Positions 26,225 to 33,893 of a stretch of DNA of 47,447 nucleotides are shown here, one piece after another. Position numbers and translations under genes: made by a program. The first letter of the stretch is position 1; every line of letters starts with the position of its first letter. The notes under the pieces are model-generated. The model made no database searches. It was not told the DNA's origin and saw only the letters and a list, made by a program, of their open reading frames with translations. The stretch comes from Armatimonadota bacterium (GTDB lineage Bacteria; Sysuimicrobiota; Sysuimicrobiia; Sysuimicrobiales; Humicultoraceae), in the NCBI GenBank assembly GCA_031081585.1, contig JAVHLY010000024.1:1-47447 (forward strand), given 5' to 3'.

Positions 26225-27301
26225 ATGCTCGACCAGACCGTCATCAACAGGCTGGAGGCGCTGCAGGCGCGCTACGAGGAGCTCACCGCGCTGCTGGCCG
26301 ACCCGGCGATCCTGGCGGCACCGGAGCGGTACCAGCAGGTGGCCCGGGAGCATGCGTCCCTCGAGGCCACCGTGGCCCTCTACCGGCGGTGGCGCCGCCT
26401 CCAGGAGGAGGCCCGCGAGGCGCGGAGCCTGGCCCGCGAGGAGGCCGACCCGGAGCTGCGGGCCCTGGCGATCGGCGAGGCGGAGCGGCTCGAGGCCGAG
26501 GCCCGCGGGCTGGAAGACGCCCTGCGCCAGGCCCTCCTGCCCCCCGACCCGCACGCGCACCGGGACATCATCGTGGAGATCCGCGCCGGGGCCGGCGGAG
26601 AGGAGGCGGCCCTCTTCGCCGGCGACCTCTTCCGCATGTACAGCCGCTACGCCGAGCGGCGCGGCTGGCAGGTGGAGGTCCTGGAGGCCAGCCCCACGGG
26701 ACTCGGCGGCTTCAAGGAGGTCGTCTTCGCGGTGAAGGGGCGCGGGGCCTACAGCCGACTGCGCTTCGAGAGCGGCGTTCACCGGGTCCAGCGGGTGCCG
26801 GTGACCGAGGCGGCGGGGCGCATCCACACCTCCACCGCCACGGTGGCGGTGCTGCCGGAGGCCGAGGAGGTGGACGTCCGGCTCCGACCCGAGGACCTAG
26901 AGGTCGAGACCTTCCGCGCCGGGGGGGCCGGCGGGCAGAACGTGAACAAGGTGGAGACCGCCGTGCGCGTCCGCCACCGCCCCACCGGCATCGTCGTGGC
27001 CTGCCAGGACGAGCGCTCCCAGTTCCAGAATCGGGAGAAGGCGCTGCGCATCCTGCGCGCCCACCTCCTGGAGCGCGCCCGGCGGGAGCAGCACGAGGCC
27101 ATCGCCCGCCAGCGCCGGCTGCAGGTGGGCACCGGGGAGCGCAGCGAGAAGATCCGCACCTACAACTTCCCCCAGAACCGGGTCACCGACCACCGCATCG
27201 GCCTCTCCCTGCACCGCCTGGAGAGCGTCCTCGACGGCGACCTGGACGAGCTGATCGACGCCCTGGCCGCCGCCGACCGCGCCGCCGCCCTGGCCTCCTG
27301 A
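26225..27301 (+). CDS. prfA: Peptide chain release factor 1
   Basis: A 358-residue class I release factor recognising UAA and UAG. It has the RF1-type anticodon tripeptide PVT (in [18 protein letters not shown]) where RF2 has SPF, and the catalytic G236-G237-Q238 in [11 protein letters not shown], which is methylated by PrmC, the next gene. Length is normal. If UGA is read as selenocysteine in the arsC gene (see 32196), the competing factor would be RF2, not this protein. The start is set by the -10 box 7 bases upstream. Confidence 0.98.
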   Translation: MLDQTVINRLEALQARYEELTALLADPAILAAPERYQQVAREHASLEATVALYRRWRRLQEEAREARSLAREEADPELRALAIGEAERLEAEARGLEDALRQALLPPDPHAHRDIIVEIRAGAGGEEAALFAGDLFRMYSRYAERRGWQVEVLEASPTGLGGFKEVVFAVKGRGAYSRLRFESGVHRVQRVPVTEAAGRIHTSTATVAVLPEAEEVDVRLRPEDLEVETFRAGGAGGQNVNKVETAVRVRHRPTGIVVACQDERSQFQNREKALRILRAHLLERARREQHEAIARQRRLQVGTGERSEKIRTYNFPQNRVTDHRIGLSLHRLESVLDGDLDELIDALAAADRAAALAS

Positions 27302-27308
27302 CCGGGCA

Positions 27309-28187
27309 GTGCCACCGCCCCGCTCCGTCCGGGAGGCCTGGGCGATGGGCCGCGAGCACCTCCTGGCCGTCGGGGTGGAGGCGGCCGGGCTGGAGGCCGA
27401 GGTCCTGCTACGCCACGCCCTGCAGGTTTCCCGCACCGACCTGTACCGCGCCTGGGAGGCGCCGGTGGAGGCGGCGCAGTGGGAGCGCTACCGGGCGCTG
27501 CTGGAGGCGCGCGCCCAGGGCCGTCCCGTCCCCTACCTGACCGGCCGGCGGGAGTTCATGGGGCTGGAGCTCGCGGTCGACGAGCGCGTCCTCATCCCCC
27601 GTCCGGAGACCGAGGTGCTGGTGGAGGCGCTGCTGCACGTGCTGGCCGACCACCCCGCTCCCCGTGTGCTGGATGTGGGCACCGGCAGCGGCGCCATCGC
27701 GCTGGCCCTGGCCCACTTCCTGCCGCGCGCCCGGGTGCTGGCCACGGACGTCTCCGCGGCGGCGCTGGAGGTGGCGGCGGCCAACGCGCGGCGCCTGGGC
27801 CTGGCCGACCGGGTCGCCTTCGCCCGGGTCGACCTGCTCGGGGCGATCGGCCCGGCCGAGCGCGCCCGGTTCGACGCCGTGGCCAGCAACCCCCCTTACG
27901 TCGATCCAGACCTGGCGCGGCATCTGCCCCGGGAAATCGCCGACTACGAGCCCCGTCTGGCCGTCGTCGACCCCGGGGGCGGAACCACCTTCCACCGTCG
28001 GCTGGCCGAGGAGGCGCCGCACGTGCTGCGGCCCGGTGGGTGGCTCGCCGTGGAGGTGGCGGCAGGCCAGGCCCCCGCCGTCATCGAACTCTTCGCCCAG
28101 ACCGGCGGCTACCAGGAGATCCGCACGGTGCGCGATCTGCTCGGCATCGAACGGGTGGTGATCGCCCGCCGCGCCAACAACCCATGA
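27309..28187 (+). CDS. prmC: Release factor glutamine methyltransferase
   Basis: A 292-residue SAM-dependent enzyme that methylates the Gln of the GGQ motif in RF1 and RF2. The N-terminal helical domain contains GRPVPYLTGRREFMGL; motif I is VLDVGTGSGAIAL and the catalytic motif is N194-P-P-Y197 (ASNPPYVDP). The GTG at 27309 lies 7 bases after prfA. Its stop overlaps the ATG of the next gene as ATGA, so prfA-prmC-tsaC-rpiB is tightly coupled. Confidence 0.97.
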   Translation: MPPPRSVREAWAMGREHLLAVGVEAAGLEAEVLLRHALQVSRTDLYRAWEAPVEAAQWERYRALLEARAQGRPVPYLTGRREFMGLELAVDERVLIPRPETEVLVEALLHVLADHPAPRVLDVGTGSGAIALALAHFLPRARVLATDVSAAALEVAAANARRLGLADRVAFARVDLLGAIGPAERARFDAVASNPPYVDPDLARHLPREIADYEPRLAVVDPGGGTTFHRRLAEEAPHVLRPGGWLAVEVAAGQAPAVIELFAQTGGYQEIRTVRDLLGIERVVIARRANNP

Positions 28188-28876
28188 GCACCGCGGAGTC
28201 GTTATACGCGCTGTCCTTCCGCCCGGCGGTCCGGCACGTCCCCCGCCCCCTCGTGATCATCAACGTGCGGGGCACGCCGGACCCGCCGCGCCGGGCCGTG
28301 CGCCTCATCCAGGAGGGCGGGCTGCTGGCCTACCCCACCGATACCGCCTACGGGCTGGGGTGCGACATCTCCAACGCGGCGGCGGTGCGGCGCGTCTTCG
28401 AGGTGAAGCGCCGGCCGCTGGACGAGCCGCTGCCGGTGCTGGTGGCGGAGGTGGCGCAGGCGTGGACGCTGGCGGCCAGCCGGCCGCCCCTCGCCGAGCG
28501 GCTGGCGGCCCGCTTCTGGCCCGGGGCGCTCACGCTGGTGCTGCCGCGCGGCCGCCGCGTCCCGGCCCTCGTGGCCGGTGGCGGGGAGACGGTGGCCCTG
28601 CGCGTCCCGGACCACCCCATCCCGCGCAACCTGGTCCGCCTGGCGGGCGTCCCCATCGTGGGGACCAGTGCCAACCTCCACGGCGACCCCACCCCGACGC
28701 GCGCCGAGCACGTCGTCTTCAGCCTGGGGGACCGCATCGACATGCTGCTGGACGGCGGCCCCACCCCGCGGGGCCGAGAGTCGACCATCGTCGACCTCAC
28801 CGAAGACCCGCCCCGGGTGCTGCGGGAGGGGGCGATCCCGCGCCGGGCGGTGGAGGAGGCGCTGGGGTGGCCATGA
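28184..28876 (+). CDS. tsaC: Threonylcarbamoyl-AMP synthase (Sua5/YwlC/YrdC family)
   Basis: A 230-residue YrdC-domain protein that makes threonylcarbamoyl-AMP for the t6A modification of ANN-decoding tRNAs. Signatures are LLAYPTDTAYGLGCD, KRRPLDEPLPVLV, FWPGALTLVL, VALRVPDHP and GTSANLHGDPTPT. The C-terminal RESTIVDLTEDPPRVLREGAI segment is typical, but the extra Sua5 domain (~100 residues) is absent, so it is the short form. The N-terminus has about 30 residues before the core. It overlaps prmC and rpiB as ATGA on both sides; the same order prmC-ywlC-ywlF is known in Bacillus. Confidence 0.95.
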   Translation: MSTAESLYALSFRPAVRHVPRPLVIINVRGTPDPPRRAVRLIQEGGLLAYPTDTAYGLGCDISNAAAVRRVFEVKRRPLDEPLPVLVAEVAQAWTLAASRPPLAERLAARFWPGALTLVLPRGRRVPALVAGGGETVALRVPDHPIPRNLVRLAGVPIVGTSANLHGDPTPTRAEHVVFSLGDRIDMLLDGGPTPRGRESTIVDLTEDPPRVLREGAIPRRAVEEALGWP

Positions 28877-29319
28877 GGATCGCCCTGGCCAGCGACCACG
28901 CCGGACTCGCCCTCAAGACCCAGGTGCGGCGCCTGGTCGAGGCCTGGGGGCACGAGGTCATCGACTTCGGCACCTTCGACGACGAGCCGGTGGACTACCC
29001 CGACGTGGTCCTGCCGGCGGCGCGCGCGGTGGCCAGCGGGGAGGCGGACCGGGCCATCGTCGTGGGCGGCTCTGGGAACGGCGAGGCCATGGCGGCGAAC
29101 AAGGTGCGGGGGATCCGGGCGGCGCTGTGCCACGACGTCACCACGGCGCGGCTGAGCCGCCAGCACAACGACGCCAACGTGCTGGCGCTGGGGGCGCGCA
29201 TCGTCGGCCCGGAGGTGGCCACCGACGTGGTGCGCACCTGGCTGGAGACGCCCTACGAGGGCGGCCGCCACGTCCGCCGCCTGGAGAAGCTGCACGCGGC
29301 CGAGCGGGAGGGGGGCTGA
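28873..29319 (+). CDS. rpiB: Ribose-5-phosphate isomerase B
   Basis: A 148-residue RpiB/LacAB-fold enzyme interconverting ribose 5-phosphate and ribulose 5-phosphate. MRIALASDHAGLALK, the phosphate-binding GGSGNGEAMAANKV and RQHNDANVLALGARIVG are diagnostic. The usual catalytic Cys in GTGxG is replaced here (VVGGSGNGEAM). The Ser at that loop and the RQHNDANV segment occur in actinobacterial RpiB, which uses a glutamate instead, so this protein is of the Glu-type class. The start overlaps the tsaC stop. Confidence 0.94.
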   Translation: MRIALASDHAGLALKTQVRRLVEAWGHEVIDFGTFDDEPVDYPDVVLPAARAVASGEADRAIVVGGSGNGEAMAANKVRGIRAALCHDVTTARLSRQHNDANVLALGARIVGPEVATDVVRTWLETPYEGGRHVRRLEKLHAAEREGG

Positions 29320-29322
29320 CTC

Positions 29323-29952
29323 GTGCGCAAGGTCCACGTCTTCGACCACCCGCTGATCCTGCACAAGGTGACGATCCTGCGGGACCGGCGGACGGGCCAC
29401 AAGGAGTTCCGCGAGCTGGTGGAGGAGCTGGCCATGCTCATGGCCTACGAGGCCACGCGCACCCACCCGGTCCGCCAGCTCGAGGTGGAGACGCCGCTGG
29501 CCGTGGCCAAGGGCTACACCATCGCCGGCCAGGAGCTGGCGCTGGTGCCGATCCTGCGGGCGGGCCTGGCCATGGAGGCGGGGATCAGCCGGCTCATCCC
29601 CACGGCGCACGTCGGGCACGTCGGCATCTTCCGCGACCCGGCCACCCTCCAGCCGCACCGCTACTACGCCAAGCTGCCCCAGGACATCGCCGAGCGCACC
29701 GCGCTCGTCCTCGACCCGATGCTGGCCACCGGCGGCTCCACGGTGGCCTGCGTGGACATCCTCAAGGCGGCGGGGTGCCGGTCCATCCAGGTCATGGCCA
29801 TCATCTCGGCGCCCGAGGGGATCCGGCGGGTCCACGACGCCCACCCCGACGTGGAGATCTTCACCGCCGCCGTGGACGACTACCTGAACGACCACGGCTA
29901 CATCGTGCCGGGGCTCGGCGACGCCGGCGACCGGCTCTACGGGACGAGGTAG
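29323..29952 (+). CDS. upp: Uracil phosphoribosyltransferase
   Basis: A 209-residue salvage enzyme making UMP from uracil and [17 protein letters not shown], the PRPP loop [13 protein letters not shown] and the uracil-binding [16 protein letters not shown] end are canonical. GTG start at 29323, 3 bases after rpiB; the following deaminase begins 6 bases later. The rpiB-upp order is the Bacillus one. Confidence 0.97.
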   Translation: MRKVHVFDHPLILHKVTILRDRRTGHKEFRELVEELAMLMAYEATRTHPVRQLEVETPLAVAKGYTIAGQELALVPILRAGLAMEAGISRLIPTAHVGHVGIFRDPATLQPHRYYAKLPQDIAERTALVLDPMLATGGSTVACVDILKAAGCRSIQVMAIISAPEGIRRVHDAHPDVEIFTAAVDDYLNDHGYIVPGLGDAGDRLYGTR

Positions 29953-29958
29953 CGTCCC

Positions 29959-30441
29959 GTGGCGGCGCCGCCGTCGCCCCGGCCCAGCTGGGACGCCTAC
30001 TTCATGCGCATGGCGCACCTGGCCGCCACGCGCTCCACCTGCCTGCGGCGCCGCGTGGGCGCGGTCATCGTGAAGGACAACATGGTCCTCTCCACGGGCT
30101 ACAACGATACCCCGCGGGGGCTGCCCAACTGCGGCGAGGGCGGGTGTGCGCGGTGCGCCGGGGACGCGCCGTCCGGCAGCGCCCACGACACCTGCCTCTG
30201 CCTACACGCCGAGATGAACAGCGTGATCCAGGCCGCCTACCACGGCATCGCCATCGCCGGGGCGACGGTCTACTCCACCACCCTGCCCTGCCTCACCTGC
30301 GCCAAGATCCTGCTCAACGCGGGGATCGCGCGGATCGTCTTCGAGGGGCACTACCCGGACCCGCTGGCCCTGGAGGTCCTCACCCGCGCCCGCGTCGACC
30401 TGGTGCGCTACGCCGGGGAGGAGGTCACGCCGCTGGGCTGA
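29959..30441 (+). CDS. dCMP deaminase (ComEB-like)
   Basis: A 160-residue zinc-dependent deaminase that turns dCMP into dUMP for thymidylate synthesis. The active site is H83-A-E85 with C111-x2-C114 (PCLTCAK). The additional Cys cluster C58, C63, C66 (NCGEGGCARC) is the second zinc site of the ComEB/T4 dCMP deaminase group, which distinguishes it from cytidine or guanine deaminases. It closes the plus-strand cluster that begins at prfA. Confidence 0.93.
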   Translation: MAAPPSPRPSWDAYFMRMAHLAATRSTCLRRRVGAVIVKDNMVLSTGYNDTPRGLPNCGEGGCARCAGDAPSGSAHDTCLCLHAEMNSVIQAAYHGIAIAGATVYSTTLPCLTCAKILLNAGIARIVFEGHYPDPLALEVLTRARVDLVRYAGEEVTPLG

Positions 30442-30457
30442 CGCGCCCCATGGGCAC

Positions 30458-30488
30458 GCCCGGGGCGGGGGTGCACGTCCGCCCGGGC
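30458..30488. terminator. Hairpin between convergent dCMP deaminase and Pit genes
   Basis: GCCCGGG-G-CGG (30458-30468) pairs with CCGCCCGGGC (30479-30488) with a single bulged G, giving 10 pairs. It lies between the two stop codons. There is no U-tract, so Rho-assisted or bidirectional 3'-end formation is the best guess. Confidence 0.4.
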
Positions 30489-30492
30489 CTCC

Positions 30493-31488
30493 CTACAGGA
30501 TCCAGCGCAGCAGGTAGGTCACCAGCGCGCCGATGAGCGCGCAGGCCGGGAAGGTCAGGACCCAGGCGGTGACGATCTCCGCCCCCACCCCCCACCGCAC
30601 CGCCGAGAGCCGGCGGGTGGCCCCCACGCCCATGATCGCCGTGTTGATGGTGTGGGTGGTGCTGACGGGGATCCCCACGTGGGCGGCCAGGGTGATCAGC
30701 GTCGCCGCGGCGGTCTCGGCCGCGAACCCCTGGTAGGGCTCCAGCTTCGTCAGCCGCAGCCCCATGGTGTGGACGATCCGCCACCCGCCCACCGCGGTGC
30801 CCAGCCCCATGGTGACGGCGATGACGGCGATCACCCATAGCGGGATGTGGAACTCCGGCAGCACCCCGCCCAGCACCAGGGCCAGGGTGAAGACCCCCAT
30901 GAACTTCTGCCCGTCGCCGGTGCCGTGGCTGAAGGCCATGAAGGCGGCGGAGAGGATCTGGAGACGGCCGAAGAGGCGGCGCACCGTGCCGAGCGGCACC
31001 CGCCGGAACCCCCAGGCGATGGCCAGCATGAGGAGGAAGCCGCCGGCGAAGCCCAGGAAGGTGGAGATGCCCAGGCCCTGCACCGTCTTCACCCACCCGC
31101 TGGCCTCCAGCGCCGCCGTGCCGCCGGTGGCGAACCCGGCCCCGGTGAGCGCCGCCACCAGCGCGTGGCTCTCGCTGGTGGGCAGGCCGCGCAGCCAGGC
31201 CAGCGTGCTCCACAGCACGATGGCCACCATGGCCGCGGCCACGGTGACCGTGTCCACGACGCGGGCGTCCACGAACCCCCGGCCGATGGTGATGGCCACG
31301 GCGGTCCCGCTGAGCGCCCCGACGAAGTTGAGCACGGCGGCCATGATCACCGCGACCCCGGGGGAGAGGACGCGGGTGGAGACCACGGTGGCGATGGCGT
31401 TGGGCGCATCGGTCCACCCGTTCACGAACTCCGCGGCCAGCACCAGCAGCAGGACGGGGATGAGGCCGAGCGGCAGGTGGAGCTCCAC
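30493..31488 (-). CDS. Pit-family low-affinity inorganic phosphate transporter
   Basis: A 331-residue inner-membrane transporter with about 10 helices. The two inverted PiT signatures are GWTDAPNAIATVVSTRVL near the N-terminus and GIPVSTTHTINTAIMGVG near the C-terminus, with SHGTGDGQKFMG in the middle. Pit proteins import metal-phosphate and also admit arsenate, which is relevant to the arsenate reductase divergent from this pair. GTG start at 31488. The DUF47 protein gene, its usual partner, is 16 bases upstream on the same strand. Confidence 0.93.
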   Translation of the reverse strand: MELHLPLGLIPVLLLVLAAEFVNGWTDAPNAIATVVSTRVLSPGVAVIMAAVLNFVGALSGTAVAITIGRGFVDARVVDTVTVAAAMVAIVLWSTLAWLRGLPTSESHALVAALTGAGFATGGTAALEASGWVKTVQGLGISTFLGFAGGFLLMLAIAWGFRRVPLGTVRRLFGRLQILSAAFMAFSHGTGDGQKFMGVFTLALVLGGVLPEFHIPLWVIAVIAVTMGLGTAVGGWRIVHTMGLRLTKLEPYQGFAAETAAATLITLAAHVGIPVSTTHTINTAIMGVGATRRLSAVRWGVGAEIVTAWVLTFPACALIGALVTYLLRWIL

Positions 31489-31504
31489 GGGCGGACGGCC
31501 CGCG

Positions 31505-32119
31505 CTACGTCCGCTTGGCCCGGATACCCGCCAGCACGTCGGCCACGTCCTCGGCCTGGTCGGTGGCGCGCTCGAGGGTCTCGTAGATGTCCTTCCACTT
31601 GATGACCTCGAGGGGCTGGCCGTTCTCGGCGAAGAGGCGGGCGATGGCCTCGCGGTAGACGTGGTCGGCCAGGTTCTCCAGGCGGTGGATCTCCTCGAGC
31701 TGCCCCTCGACGCGGTCGAGCCGGCGCAGGTTCCGCACGGCCTCGACCATGGCCTCGGCCATGTGCACGATGATGTGCGCCAGCTCCACCGCCGCCGGTG
31801 TGGGCTGGGTCACGCGGTAGTCCACCAGGCGGGCGGCCACCGCCTCGATCCAGTCGATGACGTTGTCCAGCTGGCGGGCCAGCGCGTGGATGTCCTCGCG
31901 GTCCAGCGGGGTGATGAAGGTGCGGTTGAGGCGATCCGTGATCTGGTGGATGATCTCGTCGCCCCGCTCCTCCGTCGCCTTGATGGCCGCCGCCTGTTCG
32001 GGGACCCGCTCGTAGCGCTCCAGCATGGCCTTGAGCAGGCGCGCCGCCTGCAGGATGTTCTCAGCGGCCTGCGCGAACAGGGCGAAGAAGACCTCCTCGC
32101 GCGGCAAGAGTCCGACCAT
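31505..32119 (-). CDS. DUF47-family Pit accessory protein
   Basis: A 204-residue all-helical cytoplasmic protein of the DUF47/PhoU-like family: AENILQAARLLKAML, EERGDEIIHQITDRLNRTFITPLDREDIHALARQLDNVID and KWKDIYETLERATDQAEDVADVL. These proteins are almost always next to a Pit gene and are thought to modulate it. The ATG at 32119 has AGGAGGG just upstream and begins the family's N-terminus; the frame stays open to 32701 only as a shadow of the divergent gene. Confidence 0.93.
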   Translation of the reverse strand: MVGLLPREEVFFALFAQAAENILQAARLLKAMLERYERVPEQAAAIKATEERGDEIIHQITDRLNRTFITPLDREDIHALARQLDNVIDWIEAVAARLVDYRVTQPTPAAVELAHIIVHMAEAMVEAVRNLRRLDRVEGQLEEIHRLENLADHVYREAIARLFAENGQPLEVIKWKDIYETLERATDQAEDVADVLAGIRAKRT

Positions 32120-32158
32120 GGCGCCCTCCTTCCGGACCTCTCCCCAAGGTTCCACAGG

Positions 32159-32192
32159 GTTGAGAGCCTTCCTCTCGCCCACTATGCTCAAC
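32159..32192 (+). promoter_or_regulatory. Promoter and nested dyads of the arsC gene
   Basis: TTGAGA (32160-32165), 17 bases, TATGCT (32183-32188): the best-spaced -35/-10 pair in the window. The predicted start, 7-8 bases past the -10, coincides with the ATG at 32196, so the mRNA is leaderless; an upstream in-frame ATG at 32184 lies inside the -10 and cannot be used. GTTGAG (32159-32164) and CTCAAC (32187-32192) form an inverted repeat around the promoter, and GAGAG-N5-CTCTC (32162-32176) is nested inside. Such dyads are good operator candidates, but they do not look like a standard ArsR site. Confidence 0.65.
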
Positions 32193-32195
32193 GCC

Positions 32196-32594
32196 ATGAA
32201 GACCGTCCTGTTCGTCTGAGTGGGCAACACGGCCCGCTCCCAGATGGCGGAGGCGCTCTTCAACGCCGATCCGCCGCCGGGGTGGCGGGCGCGCTCCGCG
32301 GGCACGGAGCCGAAACCTGCCCTGCGGCCCGAGGCCGTCGCCGTCATGCGGGAGGTGGGGGTGGACATCTCCGCGCAGCGTCCCAAGGCGCTGAGCGAGG
32401 CGCTGGGTCCCGACGTGGCGCTGGTCGTGGGCCTCTGTGTGGAAGAGGCCTGCCCGGTGGTTCCGGGGGCGCGGTCCCTGCACTGGCCCCTGCCCGACCC
32501 GCGGCCGGGGGACCTGGACCACATGCGCGAGCTGCGGGACGAGTTGCGTCGGCGCATCGCCGCCCTGCGCGCGGCCCTGGAGGATCGGGTATAA
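32196..32594 (+). CDS. arsC: Predicted selenocysteine-containing arsenate reductase (thioredoxin-coupled ArsC, LMW-PTP fold)
   Basis: Reads as 132 residues if the in-frame TGA at 32217-32219 (codon 8) encodes selenocysteine: MKTVLFV-U-VGNTARSQMAEAL. The P-loop is normally Cys-x5-Arg; here U8 takes the Cys place and R14 is kept. Downstream the whole family pattern is intact: SAGTEPKP, VDIS, the redox cysteines C81 (VVGLC) and C86 (ACPVVP), HWPLPDP with D101, and the C-terminal helix. These match the Cys10/Cys82/Cys89 relay of thioredoxin-coupled ArsC from plasmid pI258, which reduces arsenate to arsenite. A 6-bp hairpin with one bulge at 32235-32255 is a possible SECIS. A pseudogene or sequencing error is the alternative, but a stop exactly at the catalytic Cys with no other damage is hard to explain by chance. 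Confidence 0.8.
32235..32255 (+). promoter_or_regulatory. Candidate bacterial SECIS hairpin after the arsC UGA
   Basis: CGCUCC (32235-32240) pairs with GGAGGCG (32249-32255) with one bulged G, closing the 8-base loop CAGAUGGC; a further C-G pair leaves loop AGAUG. The loop lies about 22 bases after the UGA, within the range usual for bacterial SECIS elements, and has a G among its first two bases. A competing hairpin, GUGGGC-AACACG-GCCCGC (32220-32237), directly abuts the UGA. SelB recognition differs among lineages, so this is tentative. Confidence 0.4.
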
Positions 32595-32595
32595 T
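32590..32595 (+). promoter_or_regulatory. -10 box of rplY/ctc
   Basis: A perfect TATAAT overlapping the arsC stop codon (TAA at 32592-32594). Start of transcription near 32602 gives a ~53-base leader with GAGGTGGAGGG before the rplY ATG. No -35 consensus is evident. Confidence 0.55.
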
Positions 32596-32654
32596 GACGC
32601 GCGGCCGGCCCACGGGCCGGCGTCATCGTCCGGCGGCGAGGTGGAGGGACGGTC

Positions 32655-33308
32655 ATGGAACGCGTCGGCCTGCAGGCGCAGGTGCGGGACGGGGTCGGCA
32701 AGACGGCGGCGCGCCGCGTGCGGCGGCGGGGGTGGGTGCCGGGCGTGCTCTACGGGCGCGGGGTGGAGGCCACGCCCGTGGCCGTGGAGGCGCGGGCGCT
32801 GCGCGACGCGCTGCACGGGCATGGGATGAACGTCCTGATCGACCTGGCCCTGCGCCGCAACGGCAGCGAGGAGACGCGGGTCGTGGTCGTCAAGGACCTG
32901 CAGCGCGACACCTTCACCCACGCGATCATCCATGTGGACTTCCAGGCCATCTCCCTGGAGGAGACGCTGGAGGCCCACGTGCCGCTGGTCCTGGTGGGCA
33001 CGCCGCGCGGCGTGGTGGAGGGCGGCGTGCTGGAGCAGCACCTGCGCGAGGTCCTGGTGGAGGCGCTGCCCACCGCGGTCCCCGAGCAGCTCACCGTGGA
33101 CGTCAGCGAGCTGGCGGTCGGGCAGGTGCTGCACGCCGGGGACCTGACGATGCCGGAGGGGGTCACCCTCCGCACCCCCGCGGACGAGGTCGTGGCCACC
33201 GTGCTGCCGCCGCGGGTGGAGGAGGCGCCTCCCGCTGCGGCGCCGGCCGAGGCCCCGGCGGCTCCGGCCGCCCCGGGCCCGGCCAGGGAGGAGGGCCAGG
33301 GGAGCTGA
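32655..33308 (+). CDS. rplY: 50S ribosomal protein L25, general stress protein Ctc type
   Basis: A 217-residue two-domain L25 (TL5/Ctc form) that binds 5S rRNA. N-terminal L25 domain (~5-92: GKTAARRVRRRGWVPGVLYG, HAIIHVDFQAI), C-terminal TL5 beta domain (~98-188: VPLVLVGTPRGVVEGG, DVSELAVGQVLHAGDL), then an Ala/Pro-rich tail. The long form is typical of Bacillus, Thermus and relatives, not of the short E. coli L25. It is followed 12 bases later by pth, the usual ctc-pth pair. Confidence 0.95.
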   Translation: MERVGLQAQVRDGVGKTAARRVRRRGWVPGVLYGRGVEATPVAVEARALRDALHGHGMNVLIDLALRRNGSEETRVVVVKDLQRDTFTHAIIHVDFQAISLEETLEAHVPLVLVGTPRGVVEGGVLEQHLREVLVEALPTAVPEQLTVDVSELAVGQVLHAGDLTMPEGVTLRTPADEVVATVLPPRVEEAPPAAAPAEAPAAPAAPGPAREEGQGS

Positions 33309-33320
33309 CCGGCCCGGGCC

Positions 33321-33893
33321 GTGAAGCTCGTGCTCGGGCTGGGGAACCCGGGGCGGCGCTACCAGGGCACGCGGCACAACGTGGGGGCGGCCGTGGTGGA
33401 GCGCCTGGCCCGGCGCCACGGGGTCGCCCTGCGCGAAGAGGGGTGGGCGCACACCGCGGCGATCCGCGTGCAGGGGCAGCGGGCGCTGCTGGCCCGGCCC
33501 GACACCTTTGTGAACCTGAGCGGGACCGTTGCCGCCGACCTGTGCCGCCGCCACCACGTGGCGCCGGCCGACCTGCTGGTGGTGGTGGACGACCTCGACC
33601 TGCCGCTGGGGCAGCTGCGGCTGCGGCCGCACGGCGGGCACGGCGGGCACAACGGATTGCGCTCGATCATCGAGGCGCTCGCCAGCGAGGGCTTCCCCCG
33701 GCTGCGCATCGGCATCGGGCGGCCGCCCGCCGGAGTCGATCCCGCTGACTACGTCCTGGAGCGGTTCAGCGCGGAGGAGCGACCGGTGGTGGAGGAGACG
33801 CTGGAGCGGGCGGCCGACGCCGCCGAGCGGTTCGTCGCGGCGGGCATCGAGGCGGCCATGAACGCCTTCAACGTGAGGAGGACGGTGCCGTGA
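33321..33893 (+). CDS. pth: Peptidyl-tRNA hydrolase
   Basis: A 190-residue enzyme that recycles tRNA from prematurely released peptidyl-tRNA. N9 and H19 (GLGNPGRRYQGTRHNVG), LARPDTFVNLSG, the VVVDDLDLPLGQLRLR strand and GGHGGHNGLRSI match the active-site set (N10, H20, D93, N114 in E. coli). GTG start at 33321. Its stop overlaps the next gene's GTG as GTGA. Confidence 0.96.
   Translation: MKLVLGLGNPGRRYQGTRHNVGAAVVERLARRHGVALREEGWAHTAAIRVQGQRALLARPDTFVNLSGTVAADLCRRHHVAPADLLVVVDDLDLPLGQLRLRPHGGHGGHNGLRSIIEALASEGFPRLRIGIGRPPAGVDPADYVLERFSAEERPVVEETLERAADAAERFVAAGIEAAMNAFNVRRTVP

Noticed and set aside
32025-32219. A 64-codon frame ending at the arsC TGA as a separate small gene
   Set aside because: Its only family-like part is the final MKTVLFV, which continues in the same frame after the TGA; upstream codons are antisense to DUF47.
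30764-33748. A 994-codon plus-strand open frame across pit, DUF47, arsC and rplY
   Set aside because: It is out of frame or antisense to four recognisable genes and has low-complexity composition; a GC-driven shadow.
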